A stretch of DNA of 64,000 bases, taken from contig SCOE01000002.1 in NCBI GenBank assembly GCA_005503065.1, positions 1 through 64,000 on the forward strand. Direction: 5' to 3'. This DNA is from Comamonadaceae bacterium ALPHA2B (GTDB lineage: Bacteria > Pseudomonadota > Gammaproteobacteria > Burkholderiales > Burkholderiaceae_C). The position numbers were made by a program, and so were the translations under genes. A model generated the notes under the pieces. That model worked only from the letters and a program-made list of their open reading frames with translations, had not been told where the DNA came from and searched no databases. This document shows positions 17,396 through 25,235 of this stretch, piece after piece (within the stretch, counting starts at the first letter, position 1; each line of letters starts with the position of its first letter).

Positions 17396-18832
17396 TCATC
17401 TCCTGAGGAAGTCGGGGGACACGAGCAGCAGGGCCAGCCCGGTGCTGGCGCTCTCGGCGCGGGCGATGGCGGTGCGCGTGGCATCGCCCAGCGCGGCGCC
17501 GGGCAGCACGGCCGGCGCGACGGCGCGCGGGTCGATGGCATTGCCGGCCTGGGCTGCGAGGCGCTGCGCCAGTTCGACCCGGCGCACCAGTGCATCGGGC
17601 GCGGCCCAGCTGCCGGCGATGTCGTCGAAGCCTGCCGGCGAACCGGGTCGCCAGACGGGCTGGCCCAGTTGGTCGAGCAGTTGGGCCAGCCGTTGCCCCT
17701 TGGGCTCGCGCGCGTTGCCCAGCGCCGTCTCGGGCGCACGCAGGGCGCGCAGCGACGAGAGCGTCCAGTCCCACGGCGTCTTGAACTTGCCGCTGCCGGC
17801 GCGCCAGGCTTCGGGCGATTCGACCAGGGTGCGGTACACGGCGGGCAGGTCGCCGCCGCTGCGCTGGAGGCTGGACGCGAGCCGCTCGACCAGCGCCGGC
17901 GGCGGGTCGTCGGCAACGAAGTGGCGCGCCAGCTTGGTCGCCACGTGTCGCGCCGTCGCCGGCGCCACGGCGATGTCGCGCAGCACGGCCAGCGCCTGTG
18001 CCTCGCCGCCTTCGGCATAGGCCCGGCCCAGCACCGTGCGCGGGCCGGGCTCGTGCTGCTGGGGCCGGAACTGGAAACCGCCCGTCGCGGCCGTGTCCTG
18101 CGCCATCGGTGCGCTGGCGGGGTTCGCGTTCGGCGCGGTGAGGCTCCAGCCGGTGAGCGCGCGGGCGAACTCGGTCACGTCGGCCTGGGTGTAGCCGCTG
18201 CGGGCGCCCAGGGTGTGCAGTTCCATGATCTCGCGCGCCAGGTTTTCGTTGAGGCCGCGCGGGCGCTCGGGGTTGCGCTCGGCCGCGCGGCGGGCCGCCG
18301 GGCTGTCGGGCCCGATCGACTGCGCCTGGTCGAGGTAGACCAGCATGGCCGGGTGGCGCACGACGGCCAGCAGCATCTGGTCGAAGCGACCAAGCACGTG
18401 CGGCCGGATCGCCTCGGCCTCGTAGGCGCCGGCCAGCGCCAGCACCTGGGGTTTCTCGACCGAGATGGCGAAGTGGTTGGCCCAGAAGTGCACCAGCCGC
18501 TCGACGAAGGGCGCGGGCGTGTCGAGTGCGCTCGACACCCGTGCGTTGACGGCCGCGAGGTAGCCCTCGCGTGCGTCCTTGCGGATGGCCTGCCGTGCGG
18601 CCTGCCGGTCGGCCTCGGGCAGGTCGCGCACCGCACGCTCGCGCTGCTGGTAGTCGGCCAGCAGCGCGTCGGTGCCGGGCTGCTGCATCCATGCGCCCGC
18701 CCGCGGCGCGAAGCGGCCGAACTGGTCGAGCAGCCAGCGCCGCGGGTCGGCAGGCGGCGCCTCGTCGGGCCGGGCGCCCAGGCCGAAGCGGTTGAGGGCG
18801 ATGGCGGGGGCCAGGGCGTCGGGGGTGTTCAT
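17396..18832 (-). CDS. DUF1800 family protein
   Basis: A 478-residue protein of the DUF1800 family, function unknown, nearly always beside a DUF1501 gene as here. Landmarks are ALNRFGLGARPDEAP near the start, FVERLVHFWANHFAIS, GLNENLAREIMELHTLGARS, the conserved YTQADVTEFARALTGW, and HVATKLARHFVADDPPPALV. No signal peptide is visible, although its partner carries a Tat signal; co-export with the partner is possible but unproven. It lies 15 bases after the Spy/CnrX-like gene and ends just before the DUF1501 start. Confidence 0.9.
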   Translation of the reverse strand: MNTPDALAPAIALNRFGLGARPDEAPPADPRRWLLDQFGRFAPRAGAWMQQPGTDALLADYQQRERAVRDLPEADRQAARQAIRKDAREGYLAAVNARVSSALDTPAPFVERLVHFWANHFAISVEKPQVLALAGAYEAEAIRPHVLGRFDQMLLAVVRHPAMLVYLDQAQSIGPDSPAARRAAERNPERPRGLNENLAREIMELHTLGARSGYTQADVTEFARALTGWSLTAPNANPASAPMAQDTAATGGFQFRPQQHEPGPRTVLGRAYAEGGEAQALAVLRDIAVAPATARHVATKLARHFVADDPPPALVERLASSLQRSGGDLPAVYRTLVESPEAWRAGSGKFKTPWDWTLSSLRALRAPETALGNAREPKGQRLAQLLDQLGQPVWRPGSPAGFDDIAGSWAAPDALVRRVELAQRLAAQAGNAIDPRAVAPAVLPGAALGDATRTAIARAESASTGLALLLVSPDFLRR

Positions 18833-18847
18833 GGCAAGGTCCTTCGT

Positions 18848-19408
18848 TCAGGGCCGGGGGGTGGTCGCGGCGGCCGGAGCAGCCGGGGCCGCCGGATTGG
18901 CGGGCGCCACGCGGAAGCTGCCCTGGGCCGCTGCCAGTGCTTGCGCGAAGGTGGCGCGCTCGGCGGGCGTCAGGCCGGCGCCGAAGTCGGCCACCGCGCG
19001 TTCGGTGCGTTCGCGCACGCCGAGGTCGGCGGCACGCGTGAGCGACAGGGTGGCATCGAAGGCGGCGCGGTCGAAGACGGGGGCAGCCATCAGCTGCGCC
19101 AGTTCGCGCCGCCCTTCCCTGCCCTGGCGCACCAGTTCGGCGACGTCGCGCCGGGCATCTCGCAGCGCGGCGCGAAAAGCCTGCCGCCGCTCGGGCGCGA
19201 GGCCGTCGGCGGCGAAGCGCAGGCCGCGCGGCGCGGCCGGCGTTGCGTCCTCGGCCGCCTTGGCATGGACGGGCGGCGCATCGTGCGTGCGCACGGCCCA
19301 CCAGCGCCAGGCGCCGCCGGCGATGGCGGCCAGCAGGAACAGGTTGAGCACGAGCGACAGCATCAGCAGCCAGCGCCGCAAGGTGGTCTGGTTGGCGTGT
19401 TCGTTCAT
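18848..19408 (-). CDS. Periplasmic heavy-metal-sensor-like (Spy/CnrX) membrane protein
   Basis: A 186-residue protein with an N-terminal membrane anchor (LLMLSLVLNLFLLAAIAGGA, about 14-33) and a helical periplasmic domain (about 65-165: LAPERRQAFRAALRDARRDV, VAELVRQGREGRRELAQLMA, FDRAAFDATLSLTRAADLGV). This pattern matches the metal-resistance/CnrX/Spy group. In CnrYXH-type systems such a protein senses metal and controls an anti-sigma factor. Its ATG overlaps the stop of the probable anti-sigma gene (19405-19408). The tail is Pro/Ala-rich. The ligand is unknown; no obvious His cluster is seen, so metal binding is uncertain. Confidence 0.75.
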   Translation of the reverse strand: MNEHANQTTLRRWLLMLSLVLNLFLLAAIAGGAWRWWAVRTHDAPPVHAKAAEDATPAAPRGLRFAADGLAPERRQAFRAALRDARRDVAELVRQGREGRRELAQLMAAPVFDRAAFDATLSLTRAADLGVRERTERAVADFGAGLTPAERATFAQALAAAQGSFRVAPANPAAPAAPAAATTPRP

Positions 19409-19866
19409 TCGTCGATTCCTTCAGCGGGTGCGCCCGCCGGGTCGAAGGCCGTGCGGGCCCAGCCGGACTCGGCCGAGGCCGCCCGCACCGGGCCGACGGC
19501 ATCGAGCGCGGCCGACACCAGCAGCGCGCCGGCCACCGCGCCCGCGGCGACACCGGCGAGGCCCAGGCCCGCCACCCCGGCGCCGGACCAGCCGGCCGAG
19601 GGCCACCACGCCAGCCAGGGCCGGCGCACGCGGGCACGGTTGGGACGAGGCGCGCCGGCCTCCACCGCAGCAGCCAGTGCTCTGTCTGGTGCCGGCACCC
19701 AGTGCGCATCGAGCGCATGGTCGAGGGCGGCCTCGCGCTCGAGCACGGCCTGCAGCATCGGCGTGCGCCGCAGCAGCTGCTCGGCCGCGTCGCGCTCGGC
19801 GGCGGGCCAACGTGCGATGCGCGCGCCCCAGGCCTGGGCCAGGTCGGCGAAGCGTTCAGGCGTCAT
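19405..19866 (-). CDS. Probable anti-sigma factor (membrane protein)
   Basis: A 153-residue protein. Residues 1-80 form a soluble helical region (MTPERFADLAQAWGARIARW, AAEQLLRRTPMLQAVLEREA) of the kind that holds ECF sigma factors in the cytoplasm. One membrane segment (about 95-122, AGVAGLGLAGVAAGAVAGALL) and a short outer tail follow. It lies between the sigma factor and the sensor-like protein with four-base overlaps on both sides. The assignment rests on position, size and topology rather than a clear domain match. No zinc-binding HxxxCxxC motif is seen. Confidence 0.65.
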   Translation of the reverse strand: MTPERFADLAQAWGARIARWPAAERDAAEQLLRRTPMLQAVLEREAALDHALDAHWVPAPDRALAAAVEAGAPRPNRARVRRPWLAWWPSAGWSGAGVAGLGLAGVAAGAVAGALLVSAALDAVGPVRAASAESGWARTAFDPAGAPAEGIDE

Positions 19867-20468
19867 GGCGGGCCTCCGTCGGCCAGCGTCGCGCGCAGGC
19901 TGCGGCGCGCGCGGGCCAGCAGGCTTTCGAGCGCGTCGACCGAGATGCCCATGAGGGCAGCAGCATCGGCCTGCGGGAGTTCCTGGTAGTGGAAGAGCAC
20001 CAGCGCCTCACGCTGGCGGGGCGGCAGTGCGGCGAGCGCCGCGGCCACGCGCTGCGACATGCGCCGGTCGGCGTAATGCTGCTCGGGCGTGGCGGCGGGG
20101 TCGACCGCGTCGGGCAGCGCATCGGTCGGCTGCTCGTGGCGGCGGCGCGGCGCGCGCAGGCGGTCGTTGCACAGGTTGAGCACCACGCGGTGCAGCCAGG
20201 TGTCGAAGCGGGCCTCGCCGCGGCGCCACTGCGGGGCCTGCTTCCAGGCGCGCAGGAAGCTTTCCTGGGCCACCTCCTCGGCTTCCGCGCGCTGGCCGAG
20301 CAGCCGCTGCGCCAGCGCCAGCACGCGCGGCAGCTTGCGCGCCACCAGCTCCCGGGCGGCCTGCGGCTCGCCCCGGCCGAGGCGGGACAGCAATTCGTCG
20401 TCGGGATCATCGGATTCGGCCAATGGACACCAGGGAGAGGAAGGGCCGGCGCAGCGGCACCGGGGCAT
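19863..20468 (-). CDS. ECF-type RNA polymerase sigma factor
   Basis: A sigma-70-related factor of about 186-201 residues. Region 2 carries LLGQRAEAEEVAQESFLRAW followed by RFDTWLHRVVLNLCNDRLR; region 4 carries LPPRQREALVLFHYQELPQA and the recognition helix area ALMGISVDALESLLARARRS. It heads an operon with anti-sigma, CnrX/Spy-like, DUF1800 and DUF1501 genes, which are its likely main targets together with itself. The start is uncertain. The ATG at 20468 lies in repeat-like sequence with no good ribosome site, and a TTG at 20423 (giving LAESDDPDDELL) is equally possible. Confidence 0.88.
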   Translation of the reverse strand: MPRCRCAGPSSPWCPLAESDDPDDELLSRLGRGEPQAARELVARKLPRVLALAQRLLGQRAEAEEVAQESFLRAWKQAPQWRRGEARFDTWLHRVVLNLCNDRLRAPRRRHEQPTDALPDAVDPAATPEQHYADRRMSQRVAAALAALPPRQREALVLFHYQELPQADAAALMGISVDALESLLARARRSLRATLADGGPP

Positions 20469-20605
20469 GCAGCTTCAACGCGCGGCAAGCGGCGATCCGT
20501 CGCCGTCGTACCCACAAACGCAGCGCGATGCATGTTCGGAGACAAAAAGGCCCGAAACGCGCACTGCGCCTGCGCAAGCAGCTATGGATTCGATAGCATC
20601 GCAAG
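20464..20605. repeat. Composite repeat A (left of lipoprotein gene)
   Basis: A diverged direct copy of 20879-21043. Shared blocks are TTCAACGCGCG, ATCCGTCGCCG, an AAACG block, and the terminal palindromic element. The two copies flank the lipoprotein gene. Confidence 0.5.
20545..20599 (+). repeat. Two-hairpin palindromic element, copy 5
   Basis: GCGCA...TGCGC followed by GCTATGGATTCGATAGC (20581-20597). It lies 12 bases past the stop of the minus-strand lipoprotein gene and forms the right part of composite repeat A. Confidence 0.8.
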
Positions 20606-20611
20606 CCCGGC

Positions 20612-20848
20612 TCAGCGCCAGCCGCGGTGCCAGCCGTACACGGGGTGATGCCAACCCCAGCCATAGCGCGCGTGGTAGGCCCACACGAAGCCGACGCCAG
20701 GCGCCGGGTAGGTGGGCGCGATGTAGGCGACGCCGGGAGGCGCCACATAGGCAGGCGCCACCGGCGCGACCACGCAGCCACCGAGGGCCAGCGCGCACAG
20801 CGCGGCAGCCAGGGCGGCCGGGCGGACGAATCGGGGGAAGGGGGACAT
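20612..20848 (-). CDS. Small outer-membrane-type lipoprotein, Gly/Trp/His-rich tail
   Basis: A 78-residue lipoprotein. Signal peptide FVRPAALAAALCALALGGC has lipobox LGGC, followed by VVAPVAPAYVAPPGVAYIAP (Pro/Ala/Tyr repeats) and an aromatic end WGWHHPVYGWHRGWR. The ATG at 20848 has an AAGGAA ribosome site; upstream in-frame sequence belongs to a repeat. Function unknown. Similar short Pro/Tyr/Trp lipoproteins are common in the order. It is flanked by two diverged direct repeats. Confidence 0.7.
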   Translation of the reverse strand: MSPFPRFVRPAALAAALCALALGGCVVAPVAPAYVAPPGVAYIAPTYPAPGVGFVWAYHARYGWGWHHPVYGWHRGWR

Positions 20849-20878
20849 CGGCAGGTTCCTTCGGCCCGTGTGTGGGCC

Positions 20879-21043
20879 ATGCCTGCTTTCAACGCGCGAC
20901 GGCGGCGAATCCGTCGCCGGCCGAACAAAGCGTTGCACACGCGGTGTGCACCGGGGCGCGTTGCCTGCTCGTTTTCAGAGCCAAATCGGCCGCAATCGCC
21001 CATCCTGCCTGCGCGAGCAGCTATCGATTCGATAGCAATCCGC
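20879..21043. repeat. Composite repeat B (right of lipoprotein gene)
   Basis: A second copy of the composite sequence at 20464-20605, starting TTTCAACGCGCG and GAATCCGTCGCCGG, running through CCAAATCGGCC and ending in the palindromic element at 21020-21036. Confidence 0.5.
20981..21038 (+). repeat. Two-hairpin palindromic element, copy 6
   Basis: GCTATCGATTCGATAGC (21020-21036) is the best-matching copy in the window. Read in reverse it encodes the last residues LLSNR and the TAG stop of the GNAT-VOC fusion. Confidence 0.85.
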
Positions 21044-21971
21044 CCACCGCGTCCTCATACAGCTCGAGCGGCAGCCCATCGGGATCGGCGAAGAAGGTGA
21101 AGCGCCGGCCGGTGTATTCGTCGACCCGCACGGCTTCGGTCGCCACGCCGGCCGCGTGCAAGGCGCGCACGCTGGCGTCGAGGTCGGCGACGGCAAAGGC
21201 CAGGTGGCGCAGCCCCTGGGCCTCGGGCCGCGACGGACGCGGCGGCGGGTCGGGGAAGGAGAACAGCTCGACCTGCGAGCCGTCGGGCAGCGCGAGGTCC
21301 AGCTTCCACGAATCGCGCGCCGCACGGTGGTGCTCGGCCACCACTGGCAGGCCCAGCACGTCGGTGTAGAAGCGGCGCGAGCGGGCGTAGTCGCTGCAGA
21401 TGATGGCGGCGTGGTGGATGCGCGCCAGCCCGACGCCGCCGGCCGGCGGCACGCGCGGCGCCTGCAGGTCGCAGGCCATGTGCAGCTTGTCGAGGAAGCC
21501 CTCGCCCTGCGCCACCGCCATCGGTTCGACGCCGTAGACGCGGAAACCCGCCGCCTCGTACAGCCGCTGGGCAGCAGCGTTGCCCCGGGTGACCGTGAGC
21601 TGCACGGTGCGCAGCCCGTGCCGTGCGCGCGCGGCCGCCAACAGCGCATCCACCAGCGCGCGCCCGAGGCCGGCGCCGCGCGCGGCCGTCTCGACCACCA
21701 TGCCGAACAGCGTCGCCTTGTGGCGCCAGCGCTCGCGCGTCTCGAAGAGCAGACCGGCCGCACCGACCAGCGCGCCCTGCGCGTCGAAGGCGCCGACGGT
21801 CAGGCTGCCGGGCGAATCGCCCTCGGGCAGGCGTGCCTCCCACCAGGCCAAAGGCAGCGGCTCGCGCTCGGCGACGGTGGAGGTGAAGGCCTCGGGATGT
21901 CGCGCGTAGGCGTCGAGCATCAGGGCCCGATAGACGGGCGCATCGGCGGGGGCGAGGCGGCGCACGGGCAT
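21021..21971 (-). CDS. GNAT acetyltransferase fused to a VOC/glyoxalase-like domain
   Basis: A 316-residue two-domain protein. Residues 1 to about 160 are a GNAT N-acetyltransferase: MPVRRLAPADAPVYRALMLD, the acetyl-CoA loop TAARGAGLGRALVDALLAAA, and NAAAQRLYEAAGFRVYG. Residues about 172-316 are a vicinal-oxygen-chelate domain of the YaeR/GloA2 type: LARIHHAAIICSDYARSRRF, QVELFSFPDPP, GLRHLAFAVADLDASV and LPLELYED, with two His and two Glu in the usual metal positions. Both domains look intact. The linkage in one chain is unusual. The ATG at 21971 is chosen because upstream sequence belongs to a large palindrome. The last five residues come from a repeat element. Confidence 0.88.
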   Translation of the reverse strand: MPVRRLAPADAPVYRALMLDAYARHPEAFTSTVAEREPLPLAWWEARLPEGDSPGSLTVGAFDAQGALVGAAGLLFETRERWRHKATLFGMVVETAARGAGLGRALVDALLAAARARHGLRTVQLTVTRGNAAAQRLYEAAGFRVYGVEPMAVAQGEGFLDKLHMACDLQAPRVPPAGGVGLARIHHAAIICSDYARSRRFYTDVLGLPVVAEHHRAARDSWKLDLALPDGSQVELFSFPDPPPRPSRPEAQGLRHLAFAVADLDASVRALHAAGVATEAVRVDEYTGRRFTFFADPDGLPLELYEDAVGGLLSNR

Positions 21972-21984
21972 GGCGAAGCGCTTC

Positions 21985-22145
21985 AGAAGGTGTGAATGAA
22001 TCCGGCGTGGCCGAGCAGGCCGCGAAAACACGCCCGATCAAGGCGCAAAGCGCAGCCATAGCTCGGGCTATGGCGAGCATTTGCAACGCCGAGCGGGTGT
22101 GTTTTGGCGGAATGAGCGGCCATGTCGGGTTCGTTCACACCTTCT
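21985..22145. repeat. 160-bp near-perfect palindrome
   Basis: The ends AGAAGGTGTGAA (21985) and TTCACACCTTCT (22145) are inverted, and most of the interior also pairs up to a central CCATAGC-TCGG-GCTATGG (22056-22073). The right end reaches the stop codon of sbcB; the left end lies 14 bases upstream of the GNAT-VOC start. It could form a cruciform or a very long RNA hairpin. Confidence 0.85.
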
Positions 22146-23605
22146 CAGCCTTCCGGGGCCACCATCTCGGCGTACTCGTAGAGCGCGCCGAGGATGTCCT
22201 CGGCCCGCGCGTCCGCCGTCTCGGACAGGGTGTCGATCTCGGCGAAGTACTGGTCGACGTTGAAGGCCCCGCCCTCGCCGTCGATGAGCTTCGCGACGCG
22301 GTGCTCGAGCCAGCGGGCCTGCTCGTCCTCATCCAACGTCTCGGGGAAGTTGCGGGCGCGGTAGCGGAACAGCAGTTCCTCCAGGCGCGGATCGTCGAAG
22401 GAGGCGCGCTGGGCCGCCAGCCGCTCGCCCGACAGCGCGCGCAACTCGTTGAGCCGGCGGCGGTCGTTGTTGCCGACGAAGCCGCCGTACAGGTCTTCGT
22501 CCACGTCGGCGGGACCCTGCGGCTCGCGCGCGTAGACCTCGCCCCAGATCGCGCTCATGTCGGGCAGGCCGGCGGCGATCTCGGCGTGGCGCATCGCCTG
22601 CGGCAGGTCGACCGACCAGCGCGCGGCCATGGCATCGCTCAGCGTGCGCAGGTTGGCCACCACCATGGGCGACTTGTTGAGGTGGATGCCCTTCACGGGC
22701 AGGCGCTGCACGCCCTCGGGCAGCTCGGCGCTGCGCGTGAAGAGGCGCTGGCGCAGCATGGGCACATCGAGCGTGGCCAGCTCGGCCGGGTCATGGGCCA
22801 GGTCCCAGGCCAGCAGCTCGTTCTTGTTGGTGGGGTGGCTCGCCAGCGGCCACATCACGGCCAGGCAGCCGCGCTCGGGCGGGAACATGCCCGAGACATG
22901 GAGGAAGGGTTTGGCCGTCTGCCGCGTCGCAGGCAGGCCCAGTTCCTGCGCGACGCGGTCCTTGCGGTGCAGCGCCAGCGCGAAGTCGAAGAGCTTGGGC
23001 TGCTTCTCGCGGATGAGGCGCGCCAGGGCAATGGTGGCGCGCACGTCCGACAGCGCATCGTGCGCCGCCTCGTGGGCGAGGCCGTTGGCCTTCGTCAGGT
23101 CTTCGAGCCGGAAGCTCGGCTTGCCGGCGCGCTCGCCCTCCTGGTGCGTGGGCCACACGATGCCCTCGGGGCGCAGGGCGTAGGTCAGGCGCACGACGTC
23201 GAGCAGGTCCCAGCGGCCGCAGTCGTTCTGCCACTCGCGCGCATAGGGGTCGATGAGGTTGCGCCAGAACAGGAAGCGCGTGACCTCGTCGTCGAAGCGG
23301 ATGGTGTTGTAGCCCACGCCGATGGTGCCCGGCTGCGAGAAGGCGCGCTCGATCTGTGTGGCGAACTCGCGCTCGGGCAGGCCGCGCTCCAGGCACAGCT
23401 GCGGCGTGATGCCGGTGATCAGGCAGGAGGTGGGGCTGGGCAGGAAGTCCGGCGCGGGCCGGCAGTAGATCATCAGCGGCTCGCCGATCTCGTTGAGCTG
23501 CGCATCGGTGCGGATGGCGGCGAACTGGGCCGGCCGGTCGCGCCGCGGGTTTGCGCCGAAGGTTTCGTAGTCGTGCCAGAGGAAGGTGCGAGGGGTGTCG
23601 GCCAT
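22145..23605 (-). CDS. sbcB: Exodeoxyribonuclease I
   Basis: A 486-residue single-strand 3'-5' exonuclease of the DnaQ-like superfamily, close to the E. coli length of 475, acting in mismatch repair and recombination. Exo motifs are seen: FLWHDYETFGANPRRDRPAQ (Asp-Glu of motif I), GYNTIRFDDEVTRFLFWRNL (motif II) and HEAAHDALSDVRATIALARL (motif III). The C-terminal half carries the SH3-like and helical regions typical of ExoI (GDDRRR-like segment NNDRRRLNELRALSGERLA). The ATG at 23605 gives MADTPRTFLWHDYETFG. It diverges from the serine hydrolase gene at 23687. Confidence 0.95.
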   Translation of the reverse strand: MADTPRTFLWHDYETFGANPRRDRPAQFAAIRTDAQLNEIGEPLMIYCRPAPDFLPSPTSCLITGITPQLCLERGLPEREFATQIERAFSQPGTIGVGYNTIRFDDEVTRFLFWRNLIDPYAREWQNDCGRWDLLDVVRLTYALRPEGIVWPTHQEGERAGKPSFRLEDLTKANGLAHEAAHDALSDVRATIALARLIREKQPKLFDFALALHRKDRVAQELGLPATRQTAKPFLHVSGMFPPERGCLAVMWPLASHPTNKNELLAWDLAHDPAELATLDVPMLRQRLFTRSAELPEGVQRLPVKGIHLNKSPMVVANLRTLSDAMAARWSVDLPQAMRHAEIAAGLPDMSAIWGEVYAREPQGPADVDEDLYGGFVGNNDRRRLNELRALSGERLAAQRASFDDPRLEELLFRYRARNFPETLDEDEQARWLEHRVAKLIDGEGGAFNVDQYFAEIDTLSETADARAEDILGALYEYAEMVAPEG

Positions 23606-23686
23606 GGGTGTGCGTGGCGGGCGGCGGTGCCCGTGATCGGCCTGTATTCTCGGCCACCGCTCCACCCTCCCCTGCAAGGACACACC

Positions 23687-25051
23687 ATGGACCACTGGCT
23701 GCAGGCCGCCCTCGACTACATCCCGCGCTGGCTCGAGTTCCAGATCCGCGCCACCGAACGCCCGGGCGTGGCGCTGGCCATCGACCACGGACAGCGCACC
23801 GTGCTCGACGTGGCCTTCGGCGTGGCCGACGCGCAGACCAAGCGGAAGCTGACGACGCGCCATCGCTTTCGCATCGCCTCGCATTCGAAAAGCTTCACCG
23901 CGGCCGGCATCCTCAAGCTGCGCGAGGCCGGACGGCTGCAGCTGGACGATCCGGTGGGCCGGTACGTCGACGGCCTGCACCCCCGGCTGGCGCAGGCCAC
24001 GCTGCTGCAGCTGCTGTCGCACAGTGCCGGCACGACGCGCGACGGCCCCGACGCGGGCCAGTTCATGGACCGCCACCCGTTCCTGGACAAGTCGCAGTTG
24101 ATGGCCCACCTGGCCGAGGCGCCGCCCCTGGAGGCCAACACGCGCTTCAAGTACTCGAACCACGGCTTCGCGCTGCTGGGACTGGTGATCGAAGCCGTGA
24201 CGGGCGAGCCCTATGCCGACTGGATGCAGCGCGAGATCGTCGACGCCGCCGGCCTGCGCCACACGCGGCCCGACGCCGGGCCGGGCACGGCGCGGCTGGC
24301 CTCGGGCCACTCGGGCCGGCTGCTGCTCGGGCGCCGCGTGGTCATCCCGGGGGATCAGCGCACCCACGCCATCGCGCCCGCGGGCGGTTTCGTGAGCACC
24401 GCGGCCGATGTCGCGGCCTTCTATGCGCAGCTGCTGCCCGACGCGAAGAAAAGCGTGCTGAGCGTGGCCAGCCGACGCGAGATGCTGCGCCGCCAATGGA
24501 CCGTGCCGCACAGCACGGTGCCCGCCGGCTACGGCCTGGGCACCATGCAGGGGAGCTACCAGGGCTGGGACTGGGTCGGCCACACGGGCAGCCTGCAGGG
24601 CTTTCTCTCGCGCAGCCTGGCGCTGCCGCAGCAGGGCATCGCCATCTCGCTGCTCGCCAACTCGATCGACGCCTTCACATGGCCCTGGATGGATGGCGTG
24701 CTGCAGATCCTGCAGGCCTTCGCGCGGCACGGCGCACCCGGCGCAGCCACGCGCGCCTGGTCCGGCCGCTACTGGAACCTCTGGGGGCCGGTGGACCTGG
24801 TGCCGATGAAGGAGCGCGTGTTCGCCGTGGTTCCTTCGCTCACCGCACCCTTCACCGACGCGACCGAGCTCACCGTCAAGGGCAAGGACCGCGCCCTCAC
24901 CTCGCAGGCCAACGGCTACGCCGGCTTCGGCGAGCCCGCGCGGCTGGTGCGCGACGGCCAGGGCGCGGTGAAGGAACTGTGGCTGGGCGGCTCGCGCAAC
25001 GTGCCGGAGCCCGTGGCGGCGCGCGAGGTCAGGCGACGCTACGAGGGCTGA
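23687..25051 (+). CDS. Serine hydrolase of the class C beta-lactamase/penicillin-binding family
   Basis: A 454-residue enzyme. The SxxK motif (IASHSKSFTAAG, about residue 68), the YxN motif (FKYSNHGFALLG) and the HTG triad (WVGHTGSLQG) are all present, so the active site should work. Residues about 350-454 form a C-terminal beta-rich extension. No signal peptide is seen, which argues for a cytoplasmic esterase or peptidase rather than a secreted beta-lactamase. The substrate cannot be read. AAGGA lies about 7 bases before the ATG. It stands alone between sbcB and the AraC gene. Confidence 0.85.
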   Translation: MDHWLQAALDYIPRWLEFQIRATERPGVALAIDHGQRTVLDVAFGVADAQTKRKLTTRHRFRIASHSKSFTAAGILKLREAGRLQLDDPVGRYVDGLHPRLAQATLLQLLSHSAGTTRDGPDAGQFMDRHPFLDKSQLMAHLAEAPPLEANTRFKYSNHGFALLGLVIEAVTGEPYADWMQREIVDAAGLRHTRPDAGPGTARLASGHSGRLLLGRRVVIPGDQRTHAIAPAGGFVSTAADVAAFYAQLLPDAKKSVLSVASRREMLRRQWTVPHSTVPAGYGLGTMQGSYQGWDWVGHTGSLQGFLSRSLALPQQGIAISLLANSIDAFTWPWMDGVLQILQAFARHGAPGAATRAWSGRYWNLWGPVDLVPMKERVFAVVPSLTAPFTDATELTVKGKDRALTSQANGYAGFGEPARLVRDGQGAVKELWLGGSRNVPEPVAAREVRRRYEG

Positions 25052-25235
25052 AGCGCCCGGGCGCTCGCTGTCGGCGCCGAGGCCCTCGCAGCGGCACGGC
25101 CGCCGCCGCGCGACCCCGTGGAGCGGCCCTCTCCGAAAGGCGCCGTCCCCGGAGGCCGGCCATGGTGTGACTCTTGCATGCCCGACCCGACAGGCCGCCG
25201 GCCCGCAAGGACCCTCTTCTGTTGGAACCGCCGCC

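Noticed and set aside
17397-17399. ATG at 17399 as the DUF1501 start (overlapping the DUF1800 stop)
   Set aside because: It lies on top of the AGGAG site; the ATG at 17390 has proper spacing.
20879-21100. Short plus-strand frame beginning in composite repeat B
   Set aside because: Its codons are those of the repeat and the palindromic element; it ends inside the antisense of the GNAT-VOC gene and shows no conserved protein features.
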